Part shown: in pieces, positions 37,328 to 45,736 of the stretch
Numbering within the stretch: the first letter of the stretch is position 1
Layout of the letters: each line of letters starts with the position of its first letter
Assembly (NCBI RefSeq): GCF_022347545.1
Contig: NZ_JAKREW010000001.1
Span: forward strand, 310,001-374,000
Reading direction: 5' to 3'
Origin: Terribium retamae
Lineage (GTDB): Bacteria > Pseudomonadota > Alphaproteobacteria > Rhizobiales > Rhizobiaceae
DNA: 64,000 bases
Made by a program: the position numbers and the translations under genes
The notes under the pieces: model-generated
What the model was told of the DNA's origin: nothing
Database searches by the model: none
What the model saw: the letters and a program-made list of their open reading frames with translations, nothing else

Positions 37328-37576
37328 TCAATCACGCCTTCCGAGAACCATCATAAAAACGGGCGTACCGATAAAAATCCCGGCAATGGAGAACAACGGT
37401 CCATAAATCAGCGCGCTCATCGGAATGAAAGAAACACATTCTCCAATGCCATCACTCAAGCAATTGTGCGTACCGCCTTCGAAAATGCCGTAGATGGGCA
37501 GAAACAACCCGGCGACAATTAGACTGGTAAAAACCGCCAAAATCGCGGATACAATCAGTTTTATAAAAGTGCTCAT
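37328..37576 (-). CDS. Small two-helix membrane protein, unknown function
   Basis: An 82-residue protein starting at ATG 37576. Two or three hydrophobic stretches are visible: FIKLIVSAILAVFTSLIVAG at 4-23, PMSALIYGPLFSIAGIFIG near 53-71 and a short VFMMVL. A short loop with two Cys (NCLSDGIGEC) separates the helices and could form a disulphide. No family is recognised. It is divergent from the frameshifted secreted-protein gene 88 bp away. Codon use is less GC-rich than in neighbours. Confidence 0.5.
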   Translation of the reverse strand: MSTFIKLIVSAILAVFTSLIVAGLFLPIYGIFEGGTHNCLSDGIGECVSFIPMSALIYGPLFSIAGIFIGTPVFMMVLGRRD

Positions 37577-37664
37577 GGTTTTGGAATATATACATTTATT
37601 GGCCTCAGCCAACTTGTCGTCCTGAAACCGGACAGCCGGTGAAATCCAGCGAAGTGGTGGCGCA

Positions 37665-38089
37665 TTGTTCCAATTGAACCTTCGAGGATTTCCGTTTCGG
37701 AAGGTCCTGATCAAATGGCCCATCTGTCTCCTTTGCGGCTTCGTCACATTCGCCACAAGCTTCGCCGAAGAGACATCCACCTGGGCAGAGCAGACGTCAG
37801 GTACCACCGACGTTTTCGGCATAGGATCTGTCCAATATACGGTCACTTTCGGTCCGCAATCACGGTGGAATGGAGCGACGCCGGCGACCGAACACAAACG
37901 ATCTACGAGGGTATTTATGACAAGCCTCCCGCGAGGGTCTGGGGCAATCTTGGTCATCTATGCGTTTCGATGGAAACTTGCGCGCGATATGAGGACGCCT
38001 GCACAACGCATGTGATGGCTTATCGATACGACCTCGCAGCAAAGTCTTTCGAGGAAATCCAAGGCGGGGACCGGAGATGTCTGCGGTGA
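37665..38089 (+). pseudogene. Frameshifted small secreted protein
   Basis: Frame one from TTG 37665 encodes a signal peptide (VLIKWPICLLCGFVTFATSF, cleaved near AEE) and a mature start TSTWAEQTSGTTD ... VQYTVTFG. It then loses sense after about 37852. The continuing sense is one frame over: AITVEWSDAGDRTQTIYEG ... NLGHLCVSMETCARYEDAC ... SFEEIQGGDRRCLR to TGA at 38087-38089. Joining them needs a single-base change near 37848-37857. The composite would be about 135 residues with four Cys in its second half. Either a real frameshift mutation or a sequencing error explains this. Confidence 0.5.
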
Positions 38090-38177
38090 CGGATATCGTT
38101 GCGCAAATTGCCGGGAGCGACATCATATGTCCTTCACCGCTCCACCCACCAAGGCCCTGCCCTGAAGTTTTCGTCGG

Positions 38178-39254
38178 CTATCCAGCCATCAAGCCCGCCT
38201 GGCCGCGACGCCAGTAAGCGGCAGCTATGGTCTGATCCCGGTCGAGCTTCATTTGACCTCGCCAGGTCTCGCGGACGAGCTTGGCTGCTTCCGCCTCTGC
38301 CGCAAACCAGCCGAAGGCGGTGCCTTCCTTCGGCCATTCGGCCGACAGAACCTGTTCGGCCAAGCGTCCATCCGTTCCCGGCGCCTTGCCGTTGCGCTCC
38401 AGCCAACGCAGTTCGATCTGCGTTGCGTTGTTTATCCGTTGCCTTTCGGCACTGTCAGCGATTTCAACGAAAGCGATCCCCCTCGTTTGCGGTGGCAAAG
38501 TTTCCAGCAACCGGCCCACTGCGGGCAGGCCCGTTTCATCGGCGCCCATCACATACCAGTCAGCTGACCGCACGGGGCGTCCGACCGGTCCCATGATGCC
38601 GACCTTTTGACCTGCCCTCGCCTGGATAGCCCAGGCCGAACCAACGCTTTCCCCTTCGTGGATGAGGAAATCCACATCCATGTGGCCGGCCTCCAGATCA
38701 AGTGCGCGAATGGTGTAGACGCGAGCTGTCGGCCTCTTCTCGTCCGAAGGCCACACCGGCAATCCGTTCGCCCCGAGGCTTGGCCAAACCGGATCCGGAT
38801 TGGCCTGCGTCGAAAACAGAATGCGAACGTGCATTCCCTGGAACTTGCCGAAACGACCGAGATCATCTCCAGCCAGCCGAATGCGTCGCATGTGCGGGGT
38901 CAAATCGGCAACATGGATAACCGTCATTTCCCGGAACTGGGCGGGGCGAGTGTCCCGAGCAAGATCCCCTGTCCAGATGATCTCAGGCTCGTCCAGCCTG
39001 GCGTAAATCTCGATTGCTGTGGCCAGAATGTCCTTGATACGCGCGAGGCCGTCACGATCGTCGGAGCTGGCGCGCAAGACCAGCAGGTCGGCATTCATCT
39101 CAAACCGGGCCTCACCGAACGCGAAGCGGAAATCCGCTCGATCCTTGTGTTGAGATATCCTGGCTTCGAAACTCTGTACCCTGTCGATGATCTGATGCAG
39201 ATAATTCGCCAGGTTCGGCAGCCGCACTCTGGCTTCGCAATTCAACACGGTCAT
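38178..39254 (-). CDS. Siderophore-interacting protein with N-terminal DUF2218 domain
   Basis: A 358-residue flavin-dependent ferric reductase of the SIP/ViuB family, which releases iron from internalised siderophore or haem. Residues 1-95 are DUF2218 (MTVLNCEARVRLPNLANYL... up to IYARLDEPEIIW). Then the FAD-binding barrel starts at FREMTVIHVADLTPHMRRIRL, with RVYTIRALD near 187 (RxYT(I/L)R binds the flavin), DFLIHEGESVGSAW and GIMGPVGRP. The SIP domain follows with VMGADETGLPAVGRLLETLP and ends in YWRRGQAG. It lies 12 bp after the TonB receptor on the same strand, so the two form an iron-uptake operon, probably iron-regulated. Confidence 0.9.
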   Translation of the reverse strand: MTVLNCEARVRLPNLANYLHQIIDRVQSFEARISQHKDRADFRFAFGEARFEMNADLLVLRASSDDRDGLARIKDILATAIEIYARLDEPEIIWTGDLARDTRPAQFREMTVIHVADLTPHMRRIRLAGDDLGRFGKFQGMHVRILFSTQANPDPVWPSLGANGLPVWPSDEKRPTARVYTIRALDLEAGHMDVDFLIHEGESVGSAWAIQARAGQKVGIMGPVGRPVRSADWYVMGADETGLPAVGRLLETLPPQTRGIAFVEIADSAERQRINNATQIELRWLERNGKAPGTDGRLAEQVLSAEWPKEGTAFGWFAAEAEAAKLVRETWRGQMKLDRDQTIAAAYWRRGQAGLMAG

Positions 39255-39266
39255 GATCTCCCTTCC

Positions 39267-41381
39267 TCAACCGCCAATGCGACCGGTCAGGGCAATCTTG
39301 AATGTCCTGCCCTTCCCCTGTTCGGTTGCAGCCGTGGTCGACCATGAACTCTGCGGGTCCGTGTAGGACGTGTTGAAGACGTTATCGATTCCGAAATCCA
39401 GCTGGGCATGATCGTTGATCTGCCAATTGGCGAAAACATTCACGAGGTTGAAGCCGGGGTCGACGATCGATGGGTCCTTCGGCCGCGACCGGTTCGTGCG
39501 TGTGATCTTGCCGATGCTGAGATATTGCGCTCCGAAGCTCAGCTTGTCCTCAAGCGCGCGGAAGCCGATTGTTGCAGCGAACCGGTCGAGCGGCGTGTTG
39601 TTCAAGGTCTGGCCGGCGTAGATGCCATCGACGATCTTGGCGTCCACCAGCGCGCCGGACAGATTTACGAAGCCCGCGCCATAGTCATAGACCATTTCTG
39701 CCTCGACGCCCTTGAGCCGAGCATCGCCGATGTTGATGGCCGTCCGCGGCGTCGTGGTCAGATCGACGTCGATGTAATCCTCGACATCGGTGTGGAACAG
39801 GTTGACCTTGCCGCGAACAAGGTCACCGGCCGTCAGCACGTCGTTGTATTTGAGATTGACACCGGCTTCCCAGCTTCTTGCCGTTTCCGGCCGCAGGAGA
39901 AGATTGGGAATGTAGGTGTCTCCGGAACCATGCGCGCCGCCACCGCGGTAGACGTCCTGAAGTCCGGGCGCCCTGTAGCCCTCCGAGTAGGTTCCATACA
40001 CTTGGAACCCCTCGACCGGGGTAATTCCGACGGTGACACGAGGCGACCAGCGGTCTCCCGAGACCGAGGCGTTAACCGGCGGCTTCGTTCGGGTCTGCCC
40101 GTCAAGCGTGTATCCGTCGTAACGCAATGCGGTGATGACCTGCAGCCAGTTGCTATAGTCCCCCTGCCATTGCAGGAACCCGCCATAGCCCTGTTGCTTG
40201 CCTGCACCAAAATGGGCCGCATCCGAATCTCCGGTCAGATGGTAGTAATCGGCACCATATGTGACGGTGTGTGCGATCCCTGCCCCGTCGAAGCGCGAGG
40301 AATTCTTCAGGTTGAACCCGGTCGTCGCGACCTCATAATAGCGTGATTGACCGATCGCCGATTTCGGCCAGACTTGCGCCTGATCCGCCTTGGTTCGGTT
40401 GTGGTAGAGATTGGCACTGAAGTCGATCAAATCGTTGCCTTCAGGCCGGAACGAGTACGCGGTGGTATAGGTCTGGTTCACCGTGTCGGCATCGTAGCGG
40501 CTCAAGGTCGGCGATGTAGATCCGCTCGAACCGGTAATGAAGTCATTGTAATTCTGCAGGATCAGGCCAAGCTTGAGCTCATGTCCATCTGCAGGACGCA
40601 GTGTGGTCTTAAGGTAGCCACTTGTCACCGTCTCGCCGGTCCAAGGGACCTCGTCTCCGTTGCCATCCTTGTAGGCGTCGCGGTTGCGGTAAACCAGGTT
40701 ACCGATCACATCCGCATCGTCGCTGAATCGATAGGCGCCGGTCGTGCTGGTGGTAAAGCCCGTGCCGTTGCTTTCGTAGCCGAGTTTCTCGCTGAGCGCC
40801 CACCGTTCCTCCGCTATGAGGAAATCGCCCGCATCTTTGGTTTCGAAGGAAACCACGCCGCCGATGCCGCCCGAGCCATAGGCATTGGAGACCGGACCAC
40901 GGATGACAGTCGCTTCCTTGATCAATTCCGGCTCCACGTAAAATGAGCCGGAGCCATGACCTACACGCCAATAGTCCTGGCGTGCGCCGTCCAAAGTAAC
41001 CACAACCCTGCCATACTGCTCCAGTCCACGTATGTTGATCGCGGTTGCCGGATCGTCTCCGTTCATCGATGCCGCAACGCCGGGCGTGGCACGGAAGATA
41101 TCTGCAGCCGTATCTGGCTGGATTCGCTCGATCTCCGTGCCGTCGACGGCACTGATTGCCGCCAGTGCGTCGACCACGGCACCTTTCACCATGGTGGCGG
41201 TGATGGTGATGCGATCGAGCATTGTCGGTTGCTGTACTTCTGCGGCACTCAACCGCTCGGTCTTGCCCGTTTCAGCTGTCGACAGCGCGCTCTGGGCATT
41301 CGCCGGCCAACCCATCAGTGTGCAGCATAGAATTGGAAGCGCCGTACCGGCCAACCATGCCGTCTTGTGTATAGATTTCAT
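39267..41381 (-). CDS. TonB-dependent receptor, haem/haemoglobin type (HmuR/ShmR-like)
   Basis: Outer-membrane receptor driven by TonB. The 704-residue precursor starts at ATG 41381 with a signal peptide ending in PANA, a TonB-box-like DRITITAT, and a plug domain with INIRGLEQYGRVVVTLDGARQ (key RGLEQYGRVVVTLDGARQ), then VIRGPVSNAYGSGGIGG. The barrel region contains SEGYRAPGLQD and DTYIPNLLLRPE, which match the FRAP and NPNL boxes of haem receptors, with an intervening His (GAHGSG). Upstream ATGs to 41546 would add a non-signal leader and are rejected. Regulation is probably by iron through the TGA-N9-TCA element at 41495-41509. Confidence 0.88.
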   Translation of the reverse strand: MKSIHKTAWLAGTALPILCCTLMGWPANAQSALSTAETGKTERLSAAEVQQPTMLDRITITATMVKGAVVDALAAISAVDGTEIERIQPDTAADIFRATPGVAASMNGDDPATAINIRGLEQYGRVVVTLDGARQDYWRVGHGSGSFYVEPELIKEATVIRGPVSNAYGSGGIGGVVSFETKDAGDFLIAEERWALSEKLGYESNGTGFTTSTTGAYRFSDDADVIGNLVYRNRDAYKDGNGDEVPWTGETVTSGYLKTTLRPADGHELKLGLILQNYNDFITGSSGSTSPTLSRYDADTVNQTYTTAYSFRPEGNDLIDFSANLYHNRTKADQAQVWPKSAIGQSRYYEVATTGFNLKNSSRFDGAGIAHTVTYGADYYHLTGDSDAAHFGAGKQQGYGGFLQWQGDYSNWLQVITALRYDGYTLDGQTRTKPPVNASVSGDRWSPRVTVGITPVEGFQVYGTYSEGYRAPGLQDVYRGGGAHGSGDTYIPNLLLRPETARSWEAGVNLKYNDVLTAGDLVRGKVNLFHTDVEDYIDVDLTTTPRTAINIGDARLKGVEAEMVYDYGAGFVNLSGALVDAKIVDGIYAGQTLNNTPLDRFAATIGFRALEDKLSFGAQYLSIGKITRTNRSRPKDPSIVDPGFNLVNVFANWQINDHAQLDFGIDNVFNTSYTDPQSSWSTTAATEQGKGRTFKIALTGRIGG

Positions 41382-41494
41382 TCCGGATCGAGCCCCCGCG
41401 CTCATGAAATGCATGGCTGGCGGTACCCGACGGGCGCTGCTGGCAGTTTGAATAGGCTGCCGATTGGCGGCAGCAGCGGTTAGATATTTAAACT

Positions 41495-41509
41495 TGATGA
41501 CATTAGTCA
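41495..41509. promoter_or_regulatory. Candidate RirA-type iron-responsive operator (IRO box)
   Basis: TGA (41495-41497), nine bases, TCA (41507-41509), extended by one to TTGA...TCAA (41494-41510), between the divergent TonB receptor and HmuT genes. TGA-N9-TCA is the published core of rhizobial RirA operators. Flanks AAAC on the left and ACTTT on the right are AT-rich like known boxes. It can control both transcription units. Confidence 0.55.
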
Positions 41510-41569
41510 ACTTTATTCGTATAGACTTCAAACGGAAAAACGACATCCTTCGAAATCAAGGACCAAGCC

Positions 41570-42517
41570 GTGGCTACAGACCTGCATCCGGGTAATGTTG
41601 TGGTCTCTCGTTCGACAAAGCGCGTGGGAGCCCTCGTGCTGTCCTTCCTGATGGTAGCTATTTTCATCTGCTCCAACGCGGAAGCCGCGGAAGTTGTCGA
41701 TGCTAGAGGACGCCTGGTCGACACGGGCGCGGCCAAGCGAATTGTCACGCTCGGGTCCGACATCACGGAGATCGTCTACGCGCTCAACGCTGGCGAGCGC
41801 ATTGTCGCCGTCGACCGCGGCAGCAGATATCCTCAGGCCGCAGCCGAGAAGCCGAATGTCGGTTACAGGCGCAAGCTTTCGGTCGAAGGCTTGGCGGCGC
41901 TCGATCCGGATTTGATCATCGCGGCGGATGACATTGGGCCTGCGGAAGCCGTCGATGTGCTGTCATCCCTGACGATCCCTATTGTCTATGTTCCGGAGGA
42001 CAACTCGCGCGACGGAATTCGACGCAAGGTCGAGCTTGTCGCTGCGACGCTCGATCTCGAGAAAGCTGGGACGAACTTGTCCCGCCAGGTGATGGAAACG
42101 TTCGACGTCGCGACAAGACTTACCGCCGATATTCCGACAGAACGGCGTAGGAAAGTGGTGTTTTTTCATGGCCTCGTACGCCTGACGGCGGCCGGTGCCG
42201 ACACTGCGGCTGATGCCATCATCCGTTATGCCGGCGGCATCAATCCGATGGCGGAAGTTGTTGGTTACAAGGCCGCTTCGGAAGAGAAATTGATCGAGCT
42301 TGCGCCTGACGTCATCCTGATGATGGGCGATGGCAAGGGCGGCCCGACAGCGAGTGAGGTGTTTGCCGTGCCTGCGCTCGCTGCCACCCCTGCAGCGAGA
42401 ACCGAGGCGCTTCTTGTGCTCGACGGAGCCTACATGATTGGTTTCGGCCCGCGCACGGCTGATGCCATACGCGACCTGGCCCGAGCCCTGTATCCGGATA
42501 TCGCCGCCGGCAACTGA
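41570..42517 (+). CDS. hmuT: Haemin ABC transporter substrate-binding protein (HmuT-like)
   Basis: A 315-residue periplasmic binding protein of the haem/cobalamin class. A hydrophobic signal (VLSFLMVAIFICSNAEA) precedes the mature start AAEVVDARGR. The core has RIVTLGSDITEIVYALNAG near 57-75, VDRGSRYPQAAAEKPNVGYRR, VEGLAALDPDLIIA, and a C-terminal NPMAEVVGYKAASEEKLIELAPDVILMM (key GYKAASEEKLIELAPDVI) with a conserved Tyr in the haem-ligand region. No HmuU permease or HmuV ATPase follows; instead a GntR gene lies on the opposite strand, so it must use another locus's permease, or the operon has been cut here. GTG 41570 is the start. Confidence 0.85.
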   Translation: MATDLHPGNVVVSRSTKRVGALVLSFLMVAIFICSNAEAAEVVDARGRLVDTGAAKRIVTLGSDITEIVYALNAGERIVAVDRGSRYPQAAAEKPNVGYRRKLSVEGLAALDPDLIIAADDIGPAEAVDVLSSLTIPIVYVPEDNSRDGIRRKVELVAATLDLEKAGTNLSRQVMETFDVATRLTADIPTERRRKVVFFHGLVRLTAAGADTAADAIIRYAGGINPMAEVVGYKAASEEKLIELAPDVILMMGDGKGGPTASEVFAVPALAATPAARTEALLVLDGAYMIGFGPRTADAIRDLARALYPDIAAGN

Positions 42518-42570
42518 CGAACTCCAAGCGGCTCGCGGTCAAATGCTCCGGGCCGGACCGTTCAGACCCG

Positions 42571-43479
42571 CTACGACAAAGTGGCAAATTCCGACGCCTG
42601 CCTCAGATGTTGCCGCAGCAAGGCTTCGGCCCAATCCATGTCGCCCGCATCGATGGCGTCTAGTATGGCCAGATGTTCGCGACACGACTGTTCAATGCGT
42701 TCCGGAGGCAGCTCATCAAATCCCGCCGATTCCTGCATGCGGCGCAGATTGTTCTGCTGGCGCACCGCGTCGGCCAGAAAGCGGTTGCCCGAGCAGATCG
42801 CCAGCCCCTGATGGAATGACGCATTGATGCGAAACCACTCGTCGCCACCGATGCTGCCGGTATCGCTCAGCACCCGTTCATGCGCTCGCCTCACCGGTGT
42901 CAGCACTTGCGGGTCAGCATGGAAGCCGGCAGAGCGCAGCGCAGCGCATTCGACCGCAGCGCGGAACTCATAGCTCTCGCGATAGGCATCCTCGCCGACC
43001 AGCGAATCCGCAAAGCGCCAGCCATGCCCCGGCAGACGCTGCACCAGGCCTTCGGCGGCAAAACGCAGCAGGAGCTTGCGGATGATGCCGCGCGAGACGC
43101 CATAGCGCGGGATCAGTTCGGCTTCCGAAACCTCCTGTGGCAGGTCTCCAAGCGCGCGCTCGCGCATCATGCGCCGATAGAGCTCCTCGAGGGGCGAACT
43201 GGGGAGCACCTCGGCCGTATCGAGGCCGGTGACATCGAGCGCAACCTGCAACCCACGTGTTTCCAACGGGGCCAAAATACCTTTTGACACCAGGAGTTCG
43301 AGGGCCCCGCTGACCGGCGAGCGCGAGACACCAAAGGTGCGCGCGAGATCCGGCACGGAAATGCGGGTTCCAACCCCCCAGCCTGAATCGCGAATGCGAT
43401 CGAGGATACGCCGCGCCAGATCGATCTGCAGCGGGCTTGCCGCCTCGCCTCGATCGCCGTCCTCCTCATGCCGATCCAT
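42571..43479 (-). CDS. GntR-family transcriptional regulator (FCD/FadR subclass), regulator 1
   Basis: A 302-residue regulator with an apparent duplication. An N-terminal winged helix (about 20-85: ILDRIRDSGWGVGTRISVPDLARTFGVSRSPV, key DLARTFGVSRSPV) is followed by a second, shorter winged-helix-like stretch (EAELIPRYGVSRGIIRKLLLRF near 123-144), then the C-terminal FCD ligand domain (about 160-295: ESYEFRAAVECAAL, HERVLSD, FHQGLAICSGN, EHLAILDAIDAGD). FCD domains bind small organic acids, often through metal. It is divergent from the C45 hydrolase operon and shares an intergenic region carrying an inverted repeat, so it probably controls that operon and itself. The doubled DNA-binding region is unusual for the family. 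Confidence 0.87.
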   Translation of the reverse strand: MDRHEEDGDRGEAASPLQIDLARRILDRIRDSGWGVGTRISVPDLARTFGVSRSPVSGALELLVSKGILAPLETRGLQVALDVTGLDTAEVLPSSPLEELYRRMMRERALGDLPQEVSEAELIPRYGVSRGIIRKLLLRFAAEGLVQRLPGHGWRFADSLVGEDAYRESYEFRAAVECAALRSAGFHADPQVLTPVRRAHERVLSDTGSIGGDEWFRINASFHQGLAICSGNRFLADAVRQQNNLRRMQESAGFDELPPERIEQSCREHLAILDAIDAGDMDWAEALLRQHLRQASEFATLS

Positions 43480-43550
43480 GCAACCTCCTGATTGGAGCTT
43501 CGCATTATAGTCAGCACTCGCGACATAACGAAGAGGGTGATTTCCTAAAA

Positions 43551-43582
43551 ATAATGCTTTTCATGTAATCAAAATGCATTAT
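43551..43582 (+). promoter_or_regulatory. AT-rich operator, site 1 (upstream of C45 hydrolase 1)
   Basis: ATAATGC (43551-43557) and GCATTAT (43576-43582) are perfect 7-bp inverted repeats enclosing TTTTCATGTAATCAAAAT. The core starting ATGCTTTTCA at 43554 is shared with a 26-bp site upstream of the hydrolase gene at 51906: 19 of 26 positions match, with the same orientation and distance to the start codon. It lies 32 bp before the ATG at 43614 and divergent from GntR regulator 1, whose operator it may be. Confidence 0.6.
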
Positions 43583-43613
43583 GCTCAAACTTCATCGTTT
43601 TCGAGGTGCCCGC

Positions 43614-44798
43614 ATGACAGTCGTTCCCCACTTCCCGCTCGTCGACGTCAGCGGAACGCCATCCCAACGTGGGCGAGCTTATGGTGAGCAGGCGCGGGAT
43701 CGCATTGGCCTGTCGATTTCGCTCTACGCTTCGCAGCTGGTGAAGCTCGGCTTCGCCGGCGAGGAAATCAGCCGATTCTCTGGGCTCTTCCTCCCACGCC
43801 TCCGGGAATGGGCGCCCGATCTTGTCGAGGAGATGGAAGGCATCGCTGCCGGCGCAAATGTCGACTTGGCATCGATCCTGATGGTCAACGCGCGCACAGA
43901 AGTGCTGCAGCTGGCACGGCGCGAGAAAGGCATAGCCGACGACGAGCCGGACGGCTGCACCGGTGCCGTGATCCTGCCGGACGCGACACGCGACGGCCGA
44001 TTGATTCATGGCCAGAACTGGGACTGGCGCGCCGAATGCGCCGAAACCTCCGTCGTGCTGCGCATCAGGCGAGCTGACGGCCCCGATCTGCTGACTTTCA
44101 CCGAAGCCGGCGGACTGGCCCGCAGCGGCTTCAATGCAGCCGGCATCGGCATCACCGCCAACTATCTGGAATCGGATCGTGACTATCGCGAGATCGGCAT
44201 TCCCCTGCCCTTCATCCGACGTCGAGCGTTGGAAGCAGCGCATTTCGCCGATGCCGTCCGTGTCGTGGCGATTACGCCAAAGTCGGGCTCCAACAACATG
44301 ATCCTGTCCACGGCGGAGGGTTTCGCCGTCGATCTGGAATGTGCTCCGGACGAGGCTTTCTCCATCTATCCCGACAATGATCTCATCGTGCATGCCAACC
44401 ACTGGCAGAGCCCCGTCGCCTTGTCGAAGCTCAAGGAAACGGGCTTGAAAGACGTGCCGGACAGTTTCTACCGTGACTACCGGGTAAAGCGCCGGCTTAC
44501 GAAGAGCCAGGGCGACATCACCGCAACCGATCTCAAGGACGCCCTTTTCGACGAATTCGCCTGGCCGCTCAGCGTCTGTAGGCCGCCGGTCCGCAAGGAG
44601 GGCGGGAACATCTCCGCAACAGTTGCGATGATCATCTTCGAACCAGCCGCCGGTTTCATGGAGATCGCGCCGCTACCCGCTGAATGCCGTGAATTCACCC
44701 GCTACGATCTCGCCATGGATGACGCCGTGCTTGCCCGCATCGAACGCAGCAGCAGCGGCCGTCCCGAAACCGTAGCTCGTGCCGTGGGAGAAAGATGA
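43614..44798 (+). CDS. C45-family N-acyltransferase/amidase (isopenicillin N acyltransferase-like), enzyme 1
   Basis: A 394-residue Ntn-hydrolase of peptidase family C45, whose best-known member is fungal acyl-CoA:isopenicillin N acyltransferase. The nucleophile Cys is in PDGCTGAVI at residue 115, with Gly before Cys marking the self-cleavage site. An N-terminal PLVDVSGTPSQRGRAYGEQA (key GTPSQRGRAYG) begins the domain; HGQNWDWRAE follows the Cys, then EAGGLARSGFNAAGIGIT. Bacterial C45 enzymes hydrolyse or form amide bonds of acylated amino compounds; the acyl donor is unknown. ATG 43614 (MTVVPHF) is preferred over 43581. Its stop overlaps the permease by 4 bp (ATGA), so hydrolase and importer are coupled. 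Confidence 0.85.
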   Translation: MTVVPHFPLVDVSGTPSQRGRAYGEQARDRIGLSISLYASQLVKLGFAGEEISRFSGLFLPRLREWAPDLVEEMEGIAAGANVDLASILMVNARTEVLQLARREKGIADDEPDGCTGAVILPDATRDGRLIHGQNWDWRAECAETSVVLRIRRADGPDLLTFTEAGGLARSGFNAAGIGITANYLESDRDYREIGIPLPFIRRRALEAAHFADAVRVVAITPKSGSNNMILSTAEGFAVDLECAPDEAFSIYPDNDLIVHANHWQSPVALSKLKETGLKDVPDSFYRDYRVKRRLTKSQGDITATDLKDALFDEFAWPLSVCRPPVRKEGGNISATVAMIIFEPAAGFMEIAPLPAECREFTRYDLAMDDAVLARIERSSSGRPETVARAVGER

Positions 44799-45736
44799 CT
44801 CGCTTTATCCTCACCCGTATCGCCAGCGCGATACCGACACTGATCCTGGTATCGATTGCCGTATTCGGCCTGCTTCGCTTTATCCCGGGAGATCCGGCCG
44901 CCCTGATGCTGGGGGACCTCGCCAAGCCTGGCCAGGTCGAAGCCATGCGTATCCAGATGGGCTTGGACAAGCCCGTCGTTGCTCAATACCTGATCTGGGT
45001 CGGCAATGCGCTGACCGGTGATTTCGGCAAGTCGATCAGCACAGGACAGGATGTCCTGCCGCTCATTCTCAACGCGTTTTCCGTTTCCGCCAGCATCGTT
45101 CTCCTTGGTGTGCTCATCGCCGCCTTGATTGCTGTTCCAGCCGGCATGCTGGCCGCGTGGCGACAGAACAGCCCCGGCGATGTAGGCGTCATCGCAGTGT
45201 CCACCATCCTTCTGTCGATCCCGAGTTTCTGGCTCGGCCTCATGCTCCTGCTCGTTTTCGGGCTCCATCTCGGCTGGTTGCCAGTCATCGGCTACGTGCC
45301 TTTCAGCCAAGGCTTTTGGCCGGCGCTCGTCTATATCGTGCTGCCGGTCACCACGCTGGTCTTGAGCGAAGCAGGGCCAATCGCCCGCATGGCGCGTGCC
45401 AGCACCATCGAAGTGGCCCGGCTGGAATACATTACCCACGCCCGGGCGAAGGGCCTGTCTGAGCCGGCGGTGATGTGGCGCCATGCCTTCAAGAACGCGT
45501 TCGCACCGACATTGACGCTGATCGGCTTCGTGCTTGGCAGCCTGCTCGGCGGCATTGCCGTCATCGAGACGGTCTTCACTCTGCCGGGTCTCGGCCGATT
45601 GTTGGTCGATGCCATCTATGCGCGGGACTATCCCGTGGTTCAGGGCACGATGCTTTTCGTGGCGGCGATCTACGTCGTCGTCAATCTGATCGTGGACCTG
45701 CTCTATCCCTTCCTCGATCCGCGGGTTGCAGCATGA
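44795..45736 (+). CDS. ABC transporter permease, DppB type
   Basis: A 313-residue oligopeptide/dipeptide-class permease with six helices. It begins RFILTRIASAIPTLILVSIA, followed by FIPGDPAALMLGD, as in DppB/OppB. The EAA coupling loop is EYITHARAKGLSEPAVMWRHAFKNA (key ARAKGLSE), and it closes with YAIRDYPVVQG-like YARDYPVVQGTMLF. It pairs with the next gene, which starts in an ATGA overlap. Substrate class from homology: peptides, nickel chelates or opine-like amides. Confidence 0.9.
   Translation: MTRFILTRIASAIPTLILVSIAVFGLLRFIPGDPAALMLGDLAKPGQVEAMRIQMGLDKPVVAQYLIWVGNALTGDFGKSISTGQDVLPLILNAFSVSASIVLLGVLIAALIAVPAGMLAAWRQNSPGDVGVIAVSTILLSIPSFWLGLMLLLVFGLHLGWLPVIGYVPFSQGFWPALVYIVLPVTTLVLSEAGPIARMARASTIEVARLEYITHARAKGLSEPAVMWRHAFKNAFAPTLTLIGFVLGSLLGGIAVIETVFTLPGLGRLLVDAIYARDYPVVQGTMLFVAAIYVVVNLIVDLLYPFLDPRVAA

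Noticed and set aside
37665..38089. Programmed frameshift in the small secreted gene
   Set aside because: I saw no slippery heptamer or downstream pseudoknot at the junction, so mutation or sequencing error is preferred.
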